Positions 54,120-63,665 are shown, numbered from the stretch's first letter. The stretch: 64,000 nucleotides of DNA from Sphingopyxis sp. MWB1 (GCF_000763945.1 NZ_JQFJ01000002.1:2221501-2285500); one strand, 5' to 3'. Notes: generated from the letters alone by a model not told the origin. Program-made: numbers and translations.

Positions 54120-54686
54120 TCATAGTTGCCGATTTTCTTGCTTATTGGGCAGGGCGGGTGGATTTGCTTGCGCGGCCAGCGTACTCACCATTGCGAGCAT
54201 CAGCCGCCGGGTAGCGAGAGGCGCCCTTATGCGCGGGTCGTGCCACAGCCGTGCATAAAGGGCGGCGTGGGCGCGCCACCGCGCCGGAACGGTCCGGGGA
54301 TCGCCAGGCCACCAGTGCGGCTCCATTCGGCAAACTTCGCGCGCGGCCTGGGCAAAAGGAAGCTGCTGGCATTCGCTATCGCGCCAAACTGCCTGGCGCA
54401 GCGCCTGCGTTTCCAGCTGGGACGCGGGCTGCTGGAAATGATGCACCAGCCGCGCAACAAGCGGCTTGCCCCGATGCGGGCCAGAGACCGCAAGGCGAAG
54501 CGCTACGCTGGTCAGCTGATCTTCGGCCAGCGCCGATTGGGCAAGTCGCTGAATTTGATTGAGGCCATCATCGGCGAGCATGTGCACTCCCTGCGATGCG
54601 CCGGGCACCGCCAATATTTCATTGGCGCGGCGCGAGGCGCGGCGGAGCAAGGCAATGAAAAGCGTATCGCAAAATGGGCGGTTCAT
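54120..54686 (-). CDS. Unrecognised helical protein (188 aa)
   Basis: Arg/Ala/Leu-rich, largely helical protein with no signal peptide and no motif I can name. A conserved-looking C-terminal half contains EPHWWPGDPRTVPARWRAHAALYARLWHDPR. The start MNRPFCDTLFIALL is chosen because AGGTG lies eight bases upstream; an ATG 33 codons earlier adds only a basic tail. It lies upstream of the autotransporter on the same strand, but the long AT-rich gap argues against a shared transcript. The opposite strand is also open here, so the reality of the gene is not certain. Confidence 0.5.
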   Translation of the reverse strand: MNRPFCDTLFIALLRRASRRANEILAVPGASQGVHMLADDGLNQIQRLAQSALAEDQLTSVALRLAVSGPHRGKPLVARLVHHFQQPASQLETQALRQAVWRDSECQQLPFAQAAREVCRMEPHWWPGDPRTVPARWRAHAALYARLWHDPRIRAPLATRRLMLAMVSTLAAQANPPALPNKQENRQL

Positions 54687-55102
54687 ATTCAGCACCTGGT
54701 TGAGACAGAGGAGGCGCGGCTTGGGGCGCCGGTCAAAGCGAGGCGTCAAGCCGCGCGGTGAACGCGAAGACTTTGCGCTGGGCACTGCCGCCCGCCGCAG
54801 GAAGGCGATGAGCAGAAAGATGCGCCATAAGGTGCGCGCTCAGGCTGGAAGAAGGGGAAGGAAATGGGACACATCGTCACCCAGGCCCGATGGGCCGCCT
54901 CAAGTCTAATCGCTACAGCATCAGCCCCGCTCCCGCCGAATGCGGGCACGGGGCGGCTAGCCTGCGAGGAGCAGGCCTGCCTGATGCGCGAAAAGCCTTG
55001 AGAGTATATAGTCCCTCATGCCCCCTATGTGGGACAGGAGTTTTAAAAAGTCAACTATATAACTTATATATTATTCTTTGTGCATATGTAATGAAAAAAC
55101 AA
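54687..55102. other. Gap of 416 bases, no supported gene
   Basis: The left part is GC-rich with no convincing frame. The right part (about 55000-55100) is AT-rich, with TATATAACTTATATATTATT, and could hold promoters or a decayed insertion. Nothing recognisable. Confidence 0.5.
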
Positions 55103-55879
55103 TTACTTATCGATATAGTCCGGGGTGAATGCCATCGCCTTTCCTGATTTCCCTGTCAGAATCATTTTGCCTTCGGCATCAATGTCTATTGTTACCGGCC
55201 CCTTCATCATGTCGAGGAAGCGGCGTTCCTGCTCCATGACGGGTGCGGGGCAGGCCTTTTCGGTTATGGTCAGGGGGCCAGGCGTCAAATATTTGCCGTC
55301 ATGGCGAAAGGTGCCAATGAACTGGTTGCAGCCGCTATGGCCGCTGATCCGCTCACCAGCGAAATGCAGCCTGACTGGGGGAATGACGCTCGATGCGGCC
55401 TCATCGCCCCGCACCGACTGCCAGCGTGTATCGTTCAACATCGCCGCCACATCGACTTCGCCGCCGCACCCGTTCAGCCTTTTCCCATCGGCAATCAGGC
55501 GCACCGTATCCATATAGAGGCGGTCGCTCATGCCGTCGCTGCACGGGGCGCGGTGAATGGTGACATCCAGCCGCCCCGCCGCATAGTGGGTGCCTCCATC
55601 GGCAAGGCGGGCTGCGCCGGGGTTGGGAAGTCGGATTTTCGTCTCGCCATAATCGCCATTATAGTTGAGCCGCTCGGGCGTGATTTCGAGGGTCCAGCCC
55701 GGTTCCGTGCCCAGCGCCATATAGGCTCCTTCCGTGGCGGCGGGCTGTGGCGGCCTTTCGGGACTGTCGGGCGCGGTGCCGGCCGGGGCGCAGGCGGCAA
55801 GGGCGAGCAGAGCCATAGGGAGGGCGATCAGGGCCGCGCCGGAGGGGCAGGGGGCAAGGGATGGGCGTATGAGGGACAT
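55103..55879 (-). CDS. Lipoprotein with COG3650-like and META domains
   Basis: Protein of 258 aa with a lipobox LAAC (Cys30). Residues about 50-140 resemble the COG3650-type domain (ALGTEPGWTLEITPERL ... RAPCSDGMSDRLYMDTVRL). From about 145 a META/HslJ domain follows, with DTRWQSVRG-like opening, HSGCNQFIGTF and a MEQERRFLDMM end. META proteins are linked to heat-shock or novobiocin tolerance in E. coli; true function unknown. Outer-membrane or periplasmic location expected. Confidence 0.85.
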   Translation of the reverse strand: MSLIRPSLAPCPSGAALIALPMALLALAACAPAGTAPDSPERPPQPAATEGAYMALGTEPGWTLEITPERLNYNGDYGETKIRLPNPGAARLADGGTHYAAGRLDVTIHRAPCSDGMSDRLYMDTVRLIADGKRLNGCGGEVDVAAMLNDTRWQSVRGDEAASSVIPPVRLHFAGERISGHSGCNQFIGTFRHDGKYLTPGPLTITEKACPAPVMEQERRFLDMMKGPVTIDIDAEGKMILTGKSGKAMAFTPDYIDK

Positions 55880-55955
55880 GGGGCAACGGCTCCGCTGATG
55901 AACAATGCCCCGGCTTATAACAGGCTTTGCCCCTTATGCCGAAGCCTGTTGCAGA

Positions 55956-56789
55956 TCAGACGCCGCGCCGCTGGTTCAGCACTTCATAAGCCATGACCGC
56001 CGCGGCGACGGCGGCATTCAGGCTGTCGGCCTTGCCCATCATTGGCATTTTGACGCGCAGATCGGCGGCGGCGGCATAGGCGGAAGGCAGACCCTGCGAT
56101 TCATTGCCGATCAGGATAAAGGTGGGCGCTTCATAACGGGCGGCCTGATAATCCAGCGTGTCGTCGCCAAGCCAGGTGGCGACCAACTGCCCCGGTCCCG
56201 CGCGCAGCCAGACGTGGAATTCCTCCCAGCGCGTCTGGACCAGCTTTTGCGTAAAGATCGCCCCCATGCTCGCGCGCACGGCTTCGACGCCATAGGGGTC
56301 GGTGCTGTCGTCGAGCAGGATCAGGCCGCCTGCGCCCACCGCATCGCCGGTCCGCAGCATCGTGCCAAGATTCCCGGGGTCGCGCAGCCGTTCGGCGACC
56401 AGCCAGATCGGCGCGGCCGTGCGGTCGAGGTCAGCGAGGCCAAGCGCGGGTTCGGCATAAATGCCCACTACTGTCTGGGCATTATCTTTGCCCGATAGTT
56501 TCGACAAAATGGCAGGGGTCGTGTCGATCACTTCGCCACCATGGGCGAGCGCGGCGTCGATCAGCGCGCGGGCCAGCGGGTGCGCGGCGCCTTCTTCGGT
56601 GGCGAACAGCCATTGCGGCAGGATTCCGGTTTCGCGCGCCTCCGTCGCGATGCGCAGTCCCTCGGCCAGAAACAGGCCTTCGGCGCGGCGATGGCGCTTT
56701 TCCCGCAACAGCCGCATCCGCTTGATCAGCGGGTTGGAAAGGCTTTCGATGCGGGAGCGGCGCCCGGATGGGCGAGCGGAGGGCGCCAT
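55956..56789 (-). CDS. SpoU/TrmH-type RNA methyltransferase
   Basis: SPOUT-fold RNA 2'-O-methyltransferase, 277 aa. N-terminal substrate-binding domain (LIKRMRLLREKRHRRAEGLFLAEG) and the knotted catalytic domain with LVAERLRDPGNLGTMLRTGDAVGAGGLIL, IGNESQGL and MMGKADSLNAAVAAAVMAYE. It probably modifies rRNA or tRNA. ATG at 56789 is chosen because CGAGGA lies eight bases upstream, inside the end of the HPr gene. Last gene of the HPr-EIIA block. Confidence 0.92.
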   Translation of the reverse strand: MAPSARPSGRRSRIESLSNPLIKRMRLLREKRHRRAEGLFLAEGLRIATEARETGILPQWLFATEEGAAHPLARALIDAALAHGGEVIDTTPAILSKLSGKDNAQTVVGIYAEPALGLADLDRTAAPIWLVAERLRDPGNLGTMLRTGDAVGAGGLILLDDSTDPYGVEAVRASMGAIFTQKLVQTRWEEFHVWLRAGPGQLVATWLGDDTLDYQAARYEAPTFILIGNESQGLPSAYAAAADLRVKMPMMGKADSLNAAVAAAVMAYEVLNQRRGV

Positions 56790-56793
56790 TGCG

Positions 56794-57072
56794 TCAATCC
56801 TCGCCAAAGCTGTCCTTCACCAGCCCCACCAGTTTCAAAAGCGCCGCGTCGGCGTTTTCGCCCTTGGCATGAATGGTGATGCTGTCGCCCTTGGCGGCGC
56901 CCAGCATCATCAACCCCATGATCGACGTGCCATTGACGCGCGAGCCATTGCGTTCGACCTCGACGGTCACGGTTTCGGGAAGACGGCTGACGAAGGTGAC
57001 GAATTTGGCGCTGGCGCGGGCATGAAGGCCGCGTTGATTGGTGATCTCGACCGTCTCGCTGACTTCGCTCAA
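56794..57072 (-). CDS. ptsH: Phosphocarrier HPr
   Basis: HPr, 92 aa. Active-site histidine in RGLHARAS near residue 17 and the regulatory serine in NGTSIMGLMMLGA near 49, the target of HprK. Start is TTG, overlapping the EIIA stop (TTGA), so translation is coupled. It passes phosphate to EIIA-Man and signals carbon or nitrogen state; no sugar permease is adjacent, so the role is regulatory. Confidence 0.95.
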   Translation of the reverse strand: MSEVSETVEITNQRGLHARASAKFVTFVSRLPETVTVEVERNGSRVNGTSIMGLMMLGAAKGDSITIHAKGENADAALLKLVGLVKDSFGED

Positions 57073-57497
57073 CTACCAACTCCCAGCATTTCGGATGCGA
57101 CCGAAATATATTTTTGTCCTGCCTCTTTCGCAGCGATGACCGCGTCGCGCAATTCCATTGTCTTGCGCGCGCTTTCAAGGCGGATGAGCATGGGCAGGTT
57201 GACCCCGGCGATAACCTCGGTCCGTCCCTGTTCCAGCAGGCTGATCGCCAGGTTCGACGGGGTGCCGCCGAACAGGTCGGTCAGCATGATCACCCCGCGT
57301 CCGCCATCGACGGTGCGCACTGCCTGGGCGATTTCGTCGCGGCGCATTTCCATATTGTCATTGGGGCCAATGCACACGGTGGCGATGGCGCGCTGCGGCC
57401 CGACGACATGTTCCATCGCGCGGACCATCTCCTCGGCAAGGCGGCCATGTGTGACGAGGACCATTCCAAGGAGCGGCACGGCTTTATCCATGGACAT
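57069..57497 (-). CDS. PTS EIIA component, mannose type
   Basis: EIIA-Man/AgaF fold, 142 aa. Phosphorylated histidine in VLVTHGRLAEEM near residue 18; LTDLFGGTPSNLAISLL is the family signature near 75. In alphaproteobacteria these orphan EIIA proteins act in regulation rather than transport. The start may be at MSMDKAVP or two codons in. It overlaps the HPr gene by four bases. Confidence 0.93.
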   Translation of the reverse strand: MSMDKAVPLLGMVLVTHGRLAEEMVRAMEHVVGPQRAIATVCIGPNDNMEMRRDEIAQAVRTVDGGRGVIMLTDLFGGTPSNLAISLLEQGRTEVIAGVNLPMLIRLESARKTMELRDAVIAAKEAGQKYISVASEMLGVGS

Positions 57498-57514
57498 GAA
57501 ATGCGAGACCCTTG

Positions 57515-58459
57515 TTATTTTCCGTCGGACCCGGGAGAGGCGGACGGGGGCTTGCCCTCAAGCCCATCTTGCGGGGCAGAGTCAAGGTTGCGATGGGTGA
57601 CGGTAGGGCGATGACCCGCCGCGCGTAGCGTCTGTGCCACACGGTCGGCGACATGGACCGACCGGTGACGGCCGCCGGTGCAGCCAAAAGCGACGGTGAC
57701 ATAGCTTTTTCCTTCGGCGCGATAGCGCGGCAACAAGGCGAGCAGCAGCGCTTCGATCTGCCCGACCGTCGCATCATAAGCGGGGTCGGCGGCGACATAG
57801 GCCGCGACTTCGGGGTCGAGTCCCGTGCCGGGACGCAGCGCCGGGTCCCAATGCGGGTTCTGCAAATAACGCATGTCAAACACGAGATCGGCATTGCGCG
57901 GAAGGCCGCGCGCAAAGCCAAAGCTCATTATGTTGAGCACCGGCTCGCCGTCGTCGCTATCGCCAAAGCGCTGGCGAATTTCCTGTTGCAAATCGTTGCT
58001 GGAATAATTGGTCGTGTCGATGACATGCTCGGCCGATCGGCGCAGCGATTCCATCATCTCGCGCTCGCGGGCGATGCCATCGGCGGCGGGGCGGTCCTCG
58101 GCCATCGGGTGGCGGCGCCGCGTTTCGGAAAAGCGGCGCTCCAGCTCCGCGCCCGCGCAATCGAGAAACAGCGTCTGGATATCGCGCCCGCCGCTATCGC
58201 GCAGCTCGGCGAGCTGTTTGACCAGCGACGCGGGGCGAAAGCCTCGGCTGCGGCTGTCGATGCCAACGGCCAGCGGACGACCGGTTTCGCCGGGACGCAC
58301 CGGCGCGACGATCAAGGCTTCAAGCAGCGCGAGCGGCAGATTGTCGACAACCTCCCACCCCAGATCTTCGAGCACGTTGAGCGCGGTCGACTTGCCGGCG
58401 CCCGACAGGCCGGTGACGAGCAGCAGGCGAGACTGGGGCGGCCGGGAGGCTGTGCTCAT
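57515..58459 (-). CDS. rapZ: RNase adapter/P-loop protein RapZ (YvcJ family)
   Basis: P-loop protein of 314 aa. Walker A GLSGAGKST near residue 18; DSRSRGFRP, FLDCAGAELERRFSETRRRHP, NIMSFGFARGLPRNADLVFDMR and the C-terminal FGCTGGRHRSVHVADRVA are family hallmarks. In enterobacteria RapZ senses glucosamine-6-phosphate and recruits RNase E; in alphaproteobacteria the role is less clear. The first codons overlap the HprK stop by four bases (ATGA). Confidence 0.95.
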   Translation of the reverse strand: MSTASRPPQSRLLLVTGLSGAGKSTALNVLEDLGWEVVDNLPLALLEALIVAPVRPGETGRPLAVGIDSRSRGFRPASLVKQLAELRDSGGRDIQTLFLDCAGAELERRFSETRRRHPMAEDRPAADGIAREREMMESLRRSAEHVIDTTNYSSNDLQQEIRQRFGDSDDGEPVLNIMSFGFARGLPRNADLVFDMRYLQNPHWDPALRPGTGLDPEVAAYVAADPAYDATVGQIEALLLALLPRYRAEGKSYVTVAFGCTGGRHRSVHVADRVAQTLRAAGHRPTVTHRNLDSAPQDGLEGKPPSASPGSDGK

Positions 58460-58902
58460 GCCGCCATCATCCCTTGTTCCAGCGCGATCAGCACCTTGAT
58501 CGGCGCCGATGCCTCAAAGGCCGACAGGCGCAGCGCGGGCAGGCTGTGCCCTGCGACCGTCTCGACACATTCCGCCTCGGGCATGCGTTCATAGCTGTCC
58601 GCCAGCCGCACGGCGAGTGCGAGCGGTGCGGGCGCGGTCCAGGGACGCTCGATAATCCCGATTCCGCGCACTTCCATCTTGCCCGCCAGATTTTCAGGTG
58701 GGCGGCACCATAGCTCGCCGCCCTCGGCCCAAATGTCGCACCGGTCATCGGCGACCAGCTCGGCCCCGCGATCGATCAGGCGCAGTGCAAGGTCGGATTT
58801 ACCCTGTCCTGACGCGCCCAGGATCAACACGGCGCGTCCATCCAGCGCGACGCAGCTCGCGTGAATGTTGACGACCGAAGAAGGGGCTGGGGAGGCGGTC
58901 AT
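58456..58902 (-). CDS. hprK: HPr kinase/phosphorylase, short form
   Basis: HprK of 148 aa, lacking the N-terminal domain of Firmicute HprK, as usual for alphaproteobacteria. P-loop GASGQGKSDLALRLIDRG near residue 29, DDRCDIW acidic site and the signature EVRGIGIIE are intact. It phosphorylates HPr on the regulatory serine and so controls phosphate flow to the EIIA protein beside it. The ATG at 58902 begins the conserved part; an upstream in-frame ATG is less likely. Confidence 0.93.
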   Translation of the reverse strand: MTASPAPSSVVNIHASCVALDGRAVLILGASGQGKSDLALRLIDRGAELVADDRCDIWAEGGELWCRPPENLAGKMEVRGIGIIERPWTAPAPLALAVRLADSYERMPEAECVETVAGHSLPALRLSAFEASAPIKVLIALEQGMMAA

Positions 58903-58985
58903 GGTCGCAGGCTTACCGGCGCCGGTGCGGCGCCGCAAGGCAGCAAAGCGGTGATCTGTTTCCTTTTGGATCGGCCTCGCGCGAT

Positions 58986-60602
58986 TCAGCTCTCTTCGGT
59001 GCCATCGCGTGCGGGCAGGGTGACCAGCAGGCTGGCGCCGCGCTGCCCATCTTCGCGGTCGCGTGCGCTGATCGTGCCGCCATGGCCTTCGATGATCGTG
59101 CGCGCGATGGCGAGGCCCAGCCCGCTGTGCCGCCCAAAGGCTTCGCCCTCGGGACGATCGCTGTGAAAGCGGCGGAAAATCGTCTCGCGCTGTTCGGCGG
59201 GGATACCCGGGCCGTCATCATCGACACGGATATGCACTTCATCGCCCAGCCGGGTCGCCGCGATGCACACCAGCCCGCCGGGCGGCGAAAAACTGACCGC
59301 ATTGTCGATCAGATTGTCGATCGCACGTTCCAGCCGGTGGCCGTCGCCCATCACAATCGCCGTATCCTTGCGCGGGCGGGCAAAGGCGAGGCGCGGGGCC
59401 GCTGCGCGCGCCCCCGGATCGGTCTCGGCGCGCGCGCAGCGGCCTGCGAGCATCGCCTCGATCATCAGGCCGATATCGATGGGCTCGAAATGGGTGCGCG
59501 ACAATTGCGCGTCGATGCGGCTCGCGTCGCTGATGTCGCTGACGAGCCGGTCGAGCCGCCGCACATCCTCATCGGCGATGGCGAGCAGTTGTGCGCGCTG
59601 TTCATCGCTTGTCACCCGCCCCAGCCCTTCGATGGCGGAACGGACCGAAGCGATGGGATTTTTCAGCTCATGCGTCACATCGGCGGCGAAATGTTCGCCC
59701 GCATCAATGCGTTCGCGCAGCGCCTGGGTCATGTCGCTCAGCGCGCGGGCCAGCGTGCCAATTTCGTCGCGGCGGCTGGGCAGGCGGGGGACGACCACTT
59801 CGCGCGCGCGGCCCAGCCGCACCCGCACCGCTGCCCGGGCGAGGCGACGCAGCGGACGCACGATGGTGCGCGCCAGAAACAGCGACAGCAGAACCGATGC
59901 GATCAACACCGTCGCCACCACCAGCGCGAGGCGAAAACGCTCGGCGCGCACCGTCCGGGTAATGTCGCGCGCATTCAGCGTCATCAGCATCACCTGCGGC
60001 GTCTCCAGGTCGACAATGCGTGCGGCGCTAAGCAGCGGCGTGCGCTCCGGCGCATAACGAAAGCGGCTGGCTGCCTCCCCCGTGCGCAGCGCTTCCCGCA
60101 CTTCGGGCCATGCAGCGGCGCGGTCGACGGCGGGCTCTTCAAATTCGGGATAGGAAGGCGCGCCGACGATCCAGTCGATCCCTCGATCCATGGCGCGCGC
60201 CGCATCGCGCTTCCATGGCTGAAGGTCGGGGTCGCGCAGCGTATAGGTGGGGGGGGCATCGTCGAAACTGTCGGCGGTCTTCACGCCATCGGCGGCATAG
60301 AAACGCAGCCGCGATTCGGTCGCGCGGGTGAAATGGTCGATCAGCTTTTGCCGTTGGTCGGCGCGCGCGGCCTCCAACGCGGTGTCGAGCAGCGACAGCT
60401 GATGCTCCATTTCGCCAATGCGGGTATCGACCAGCCGCGCGCGATAGGTGTCGAGATAGAAAAACCCGCCCATCAACAGCGCGACCGCCAAGATATTGAC
60501 CGCCAAAATGCGCGTCGTCAGCGACCATTTCGCCGACCAGACGAGCGGGCTTTCCTCCTGCTCGGCGATGCTGGCGTCGGGCTTTTGCATCTTAGCCGTC
60601 AT
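58986..60602 (-). CDS. chvG: Envelope-stress sensor histidine kinase ChvG
   Basis: Membrane histidine kinase of 538 aa. First membrane helix near residues 30-50, a periplasmic sensor domain of about 170 residues (ChvG/ExoS type), second helix near 225-245, HAMP, then [16 protein letters not shown] with the phosphorylated histidine, N-box [15 protein letters not shown], and G-boxes DDDGPGIP and GLGLAIAR. The homologues sense acid or cell-wall stress. The ATG overlaps the end of chvI by 11 bases, so the two are co-translated. Confidence 0.94.
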   Translation of the reverse strand: MTAKMQKPDASIAEQEESPLVWSAKWSLTTRILAVNILAVALLMGGFFYLDTYRARLVDTRIGEMEHQLSLLDTALEAARADQRQKLIDHFTRATESRLRFYAADGVKTADSFDDAPPTYTLRDPDLQPWKRDAARAMDRGIDWIVGAPSYPEFEEPAVDRAAAWPEVREALRTGEAASRFRYAPERTPLLSAARIVDLETPQVMLMTLNARDITRTVRAERFRLALVVATVLIASVLLSLFLARTIVRPLRRLARAAVRVRLGRAREVVVPRLPSRRDEIGTLARALSDMTQALRERIDAGEHFAADVTHELKNPIASVRSAIEGLGRVTSDEQRAQLLAIADEDVRRLDRLVSDISDASRIDAQLSRTHFEPIDIGLMIEAMLAGRCARAETDPGARAAAPRLAFARPRKDTAIVMGDGHRLERAIDNLIDNAVSFSPPGGLVCIAATRLGDEVHIRVDDDGPGIPAEQRETIFRRFHSDRPEGEAFGRHSGLGLAIARTIIEGHGGTISARDREDGQRGASLLVTLPARDGTEES

Positions 60603-61302
60603 CGGAAAAACGATATCCCGCGCCATAAAGGGTGGCGATGGCGTCGAACTCCGGATCGACTTCGCGGAATTTGCGGCGCAACCGCTTGATGTGACTGTCG
60701 ATCGTGCGGTCGTCGATATAGACATCATCCTGATAGGCGGCGTCCATCAACTGGTTGCGGCTGCGCACGATGCCGGGGCGGCTTGCCAGCGTTTCGAGGA
60801 TCAGAAATTCGGTGACGGTCAGCGTCACGTCCTTGCCGTCCCAGCTGACCTTGTGGCGCGCGGGGTCCATTTGCAGCCGCCCGCGCGTGATCGGTTCGGC
60901 CACCGGTTCCTCTTCGCCATCAGGCGCGTTGCGGTTGAGTTCGACGCGGCGCAAAATGGCGCGGATTCGCGCGATCACCAGCCGCTGGGAAAAGGGCTTG
61001 GCGATATAATCATCGGCCCCCATGGCCAGCCCCAGCGCCTCGTCGATCTCATCATCCTTGCTGGTGAGGAAAATGACCGGAAGCTGACTTTTCTCGCGCA
61101 GGCGGCGCAGCAGTTCCAGCCCGTCCATGCGCGGCATCTTGATATCGAACACGGCAAGGTCGGGCGGATTGTCGAGCAGGGGCTTCAGCGCCGCCTCGCC
61201 ATCCGAATAAAGGCGCGTGGCAAAGCCTTCGGCCTGCAGCGCGATCGACAGGGATTGCAGGATGTTGCGGTCGTCATCGACCAGCGCAATGGTTGCGGTC
61301 AT
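60592..61302 (-). CDS. chvI: Response regulator ChvI (OmpR family)
   Basis: OmpR-type regulator of 236 aa. Receiver domain with acidic pocket LVDDDRN and phospho-accepting aspartate in [11 protein letters not shown] near residue 52, Lys in FLTSKDDE, then a winged-helix domain with [31 protein letters not shown] and [11 protein letters not shown]. The ATG is chosen because [11 protein letters not shown] begins conservation. Divergent from pckA across 254 bases; in other alphaproteobacteria ChvI influences pckA. Confidence 0.95.
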   Translation of the reverse strand: MTATIALVDDDRNILQSLSIALQAEGFATRLYSDGEAALKPLLDNPPDLAVFDIKMPRMDGLELLRRLREKSQLPVIFLTSKDDEIDEALGLAMGADDYIAKPFSQRLVIARIRAILRRVELNRNAPDGEEEPVAEPITRGRLQMDPARHKVSWDGKDVTLTVTEFLILETLASRPGIVRSRNQLMDAAYQDDVYIDDRTIDSHIKRLRRKFREVDPEFDAIATLYGAGYRFSDDG

Positions 61303-61510
61303 GCTCTTTCCGTCGGAGGGCGTTGCCCCTGCAATTAAACGATCCCGCACGGCGCGACAACCGGGGCGAGGCGGCAAGGCAAAAAGGTGCGGATTTGCGC
61401 CCTTATCTTTTGACCTCCCCTCGCGGGATCGCTAACGCAAAATCCATCTACGGAATCGGCGTCACGTCGGCACCCATGTAAATGCGGGCCTGCCCTGTTG
61501 TTCGGCAGGA

Positions 61511-61526
61511 TTGCATACCTATGCAA
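61511..61526 (+). promoter_or_regulatory. Perfect 16-bp palindrome before pckA
   Basis: TTGCATA-CC-TATGCAA, arms fully complementary, ending 30 bases before the pckA start. Typical of a dimeric regulator site (for example LacI type, as PckR in rhizobia). A further inverted repeat CCTGCC...GGCAGG lies just upstream. Confidence 0.6.
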
Positions 61527-61556
61527 AGGGTGTCGGCTGAAGGAAAGGCGAAGGCA

Positions 61557-63158
61557 ATGACGAAAGTGGTGATCGGTAACAATATCGTCGAGACACAGGC
61601 GGATGTGGCCGAAAACTGGGGCACGGCGCAGTTGATCGAGGAAGCGGTGCGTCGGGGTGAGGGGATGCTGGCCAAGGATGGCCCGCTCGTCGTCGCTACC
61701 GGCAAGCATACGGGACGCAGCGCCAAGGACAAATTCATCGTCCAGGACGCCGAAACCGCCGACACCATCTGGTGGGGCAAGACCAATGTGCCGATGACGC
61801 CTGACCATTTCGCCGCGCTGAAGGAAGATTTCCTCGCTCATCTCGCTTCGCGTGATCGGCTTTATCGCCAACAGCTTTTCGGCGGGTCGCAGCCCGAACA
61901 TCGCGTTGCGGTGCAGGTGCTCACCGAATTTGCCTGGCACAGCCAGTTCATCCGCACCCTGCTTTGCCGCCCGACGGCGGAGGAACTCGCTGGCTTTGAC
62001 GCCGAATATACAGTGATTGACCTGCCGAGCTTCCGCGCCGACCCTGCCCGTCACGGTGCGCGCAGCGAAACGGTCATTGCGGTCAATTTCGCCGAAAAGC
62101 TCGTGCTGATCGGCGGCACCCAATATGCGGGCGAGATGAAAAAGTCGGTGTTCGGCATCTTGAACTATCTGCTCCCTGCCAAGGGGGTGATGCCGATGCA
62201 TTGCTCGGCCAATATCGGCCCCGAAGGCGACACGGCGGTCTTTTTCGGCCTCAGCGGAACGGGCAAGACGACGCTGTCCGCCGATGCCTCGCGCACGCTG
62301 ATCGGCGACGACGAACATGGCTGGTCGGACACGGCGGTCTTCAATTTCGAGGGCGGCTGCTATGCAAAGATGATCCGCCTCTCGCCCGAGGCCGAACCCG
62401 AAATTTTCGCGACGACCAAGCGTTTCGGCACGGTGCTCGAAAATGTCGTGATCGACCCGGCGACGCGTGAACTGGACTTTGACGATAACAGTCTCGCCGA
62501 AAACAGCCGCGGCTCCTATCCGCTCGATTTCATTCCGAACACTTCGGAACGCAATATGGGCCCGGTGCCGCGCAACATCATCATGCTCACCGCCGATGCC
62601 TATGGCGTGCTACCCCCGATTGCCAAGCTGACCCCCGATCAGGCGATGTATCATTTCCTGTCAGGCTATACCGCGCGCGTCGCGGGCACCGAAATTGGCG
62701 TGACCGAGCCGGAGGCGACGTTCTCCACCTGCTTCGGTGCGCCCTTCATGCCGCGCCACCCCTCGGTCTATGGCAATTTGCTCAAAGAGCGTATCGCCAG
62801 GGGCGGGGTTCAATGCTGGCTCGTCAACACTGGCTGGACCGGTGGCATGGCGACGATGGACGGTATCAAGCGCATGCCGATCAAGGCGACGCGCGCGCTG
62901 CTTAACGCGGCGCTCGACGGCAGCCTCAACGATGCGGAGTTCCGCGAGGATCCAAATTTCGGCTTCATGGTTCCCGTCGCAGTGCCGGGCGTCGACACCG
63001 CCCTGCTCGACCCGCGCGAAGCCTGGGCCGACAAGGCCGCCTATGACCGCACCGCGCAAATTTTGGTGCAGCAATTCATCGACAATTTCGCGCAATTTGC
63101 CGATCAGGTCGATGAAGGCGTTCGCGCCGCAGGGCCGAAGGCCGCCGTCGCCGCTTAA
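61557..63158 (+). CDS. pckA: Phosphoenolpyruvate carboxykinase (ATP)
   Basis: ATP-type PEPCK, 533 aa, which turns oxaloacetate into PEP in gluconeogenesis. [10 protein letters not shown] substrate site near residue 55, [14 protein letters not shown], the kinase-1a P-loop [15 protein letters not shown] near 240, metal-binding IGDDEHGW and FEGGCYAK are all intact. The ATG at 61557 follows GGAAAGGCGAAGG. It lies next to chvI/chvG, as in many alphaproteobacteria. Confidence 0.97.
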   Translation: MTKVVIGNNIVETQADVAENWGTAQLIEEAVRRGEGMLAKDGPLVVATGKHTGRSAKDKFIVQDAETADTIWWGKTNVPMTPDHFAALKEDFLAHLASRDRLYRQQLFGGSQPEHRVAVQVLTEFAWHSQFIRTLLCRPTAEELAGFDAEYTVIDLPSFRADPARHGARSETVIAVNFAEKLVLIGGTQYAGEMKKSVFGILNYLLPAKGVMPMHCSANIGPEGDTAVFFGLSGTGKTTLSADASRTLIGDDEHGWSDTAVFNFEGGCYAKMIRLSPEAEPEIFATTKRFGTVLENVVIDPATRELDFDDNSLAENSRGSYPLDFIPNTSERNMGPVPRNIIMLTADAYGVLPPIAKLTPDQAMYHFLSGYTARVAGTEIGVTEPEATFSTCFGAPFMPRHPSVYGNLLKERIARGGVQCWLVNTGWTGGMATMDGIKRMPIKATRALLNAALDGSLNDAEFREDPNFGFMVPVAVPGVDTALLDPREAWADKAAYDRTAQILVQQFIDNFAQFADQVDEGVRAAGPKAAVAA

Positions 63159-63199
63159 GCCACCCGGTTCTCTTCCGGGTGGCCATCCACCCGGAAGGA
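63159..63199 (+). promoter_or_regulatory. Two mutually exclusive hairpins between pckA and the next gene
   Basis: Segment A GCCACCCGG (63159-63167) can pair with CCGGGTGGC (63175-63183). Alternatively CTTCCGGGTGG (63172-63182) pairs with CCACCCGGAAG (63187-63197) around a CCAT loop. The second hairpin covers GGAAGG, the ribosome site of the downstream gene; the first leaves it free. This is the form of a translational or transcriptional switch. Confidence 0.5.
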
Positions 63200-63206
63200 C
63201 CGGAGC

Positions 63207-63665
63207 ATGACTGCCGATTATAGCCCGCGCCTCTTCACGCGCGATTCCGACATCCGCGCGCTGGGGGAGGGGCTGCTCGCCTGCAGCCTGCCGCGCGCGG
63301 CATGGACGCATGAGGCACATCTCGCCGTCTGCCTCTGGCTGCTCAGCGAGCGACCCGATATCCACATCGACGCCGAAATTGCGGGCATCATCCGCCGTTT
63401 CAACGAAAGCGTCGGCGGCGTGAACGACGACCACAACGGCTATCATGACAGTGTCACGCGCGCCTATGTCGCCGGGGTGCGGCTGTTTCTCTCCACGACG
63501 CGGGAGGCGGGCCTTGCCGCCCGCGTCAACGCGCTGCTCCTCTCGGACATGGGGCGCCGCGACTGGCCGCTGCGCTTCTACAGCCGCGATCGTCTCTTCT
63601 CGGTCGCGGCGCGGCGCGGATTCATCGAACCCGACCTCGCGCCCTTGCCAAAGCCTGCGGACTAG
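63207..63665 (+). CDS. Conserved hypothetical protein with WTHEAHL motif
   Basis: Soluble protein of 152 aa. Recognisable family pattern: WTHEAHLAVCLWLL near residue 33, FNESVGGVNDDHNGYHDSVTRAYV near 65-90 and DWPLRFYSRDRLFS near 120. Proteins with this HEAHL/GYH pattern are spread through bacteria without known function; the His residues could bind metal. ATG nine bases after AAGGA, with GGAG even nearer. Same direction as pckA, 48 bases after it. Confidence 0.8.
   Translation: MTADYSPRLFTRDSDIRALGEGLLACSLPRAAWTHEAHLAVCLWLLSERPDIHIDAEIAGIIRRFNESVGGVNDDHNGYHDSVTRAYVAGVRLFLSTTREAGLAARVNALLLSDMGRRDWPLRFYSRDRLFSVAARRGFIEPDLAPLPKPAD

Noticed and set aside
54126..54761. Plus-strand frame opposite the 188-aa hypothetical gene
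   Set aside because: The minus-strand frame has a better ribosome site and helical composition; the plus frame is Arg/Gly/Gln-rich. Not fully certain.
54890..55147. Small plus-strand frame ending in the META gene
   Set aside because: Crosses an abrupt GC to AT change and has no ribosome site.
59082..60689. Long antisense frame over chvG
   Set aside because: Mirror frame; low-complexity product.
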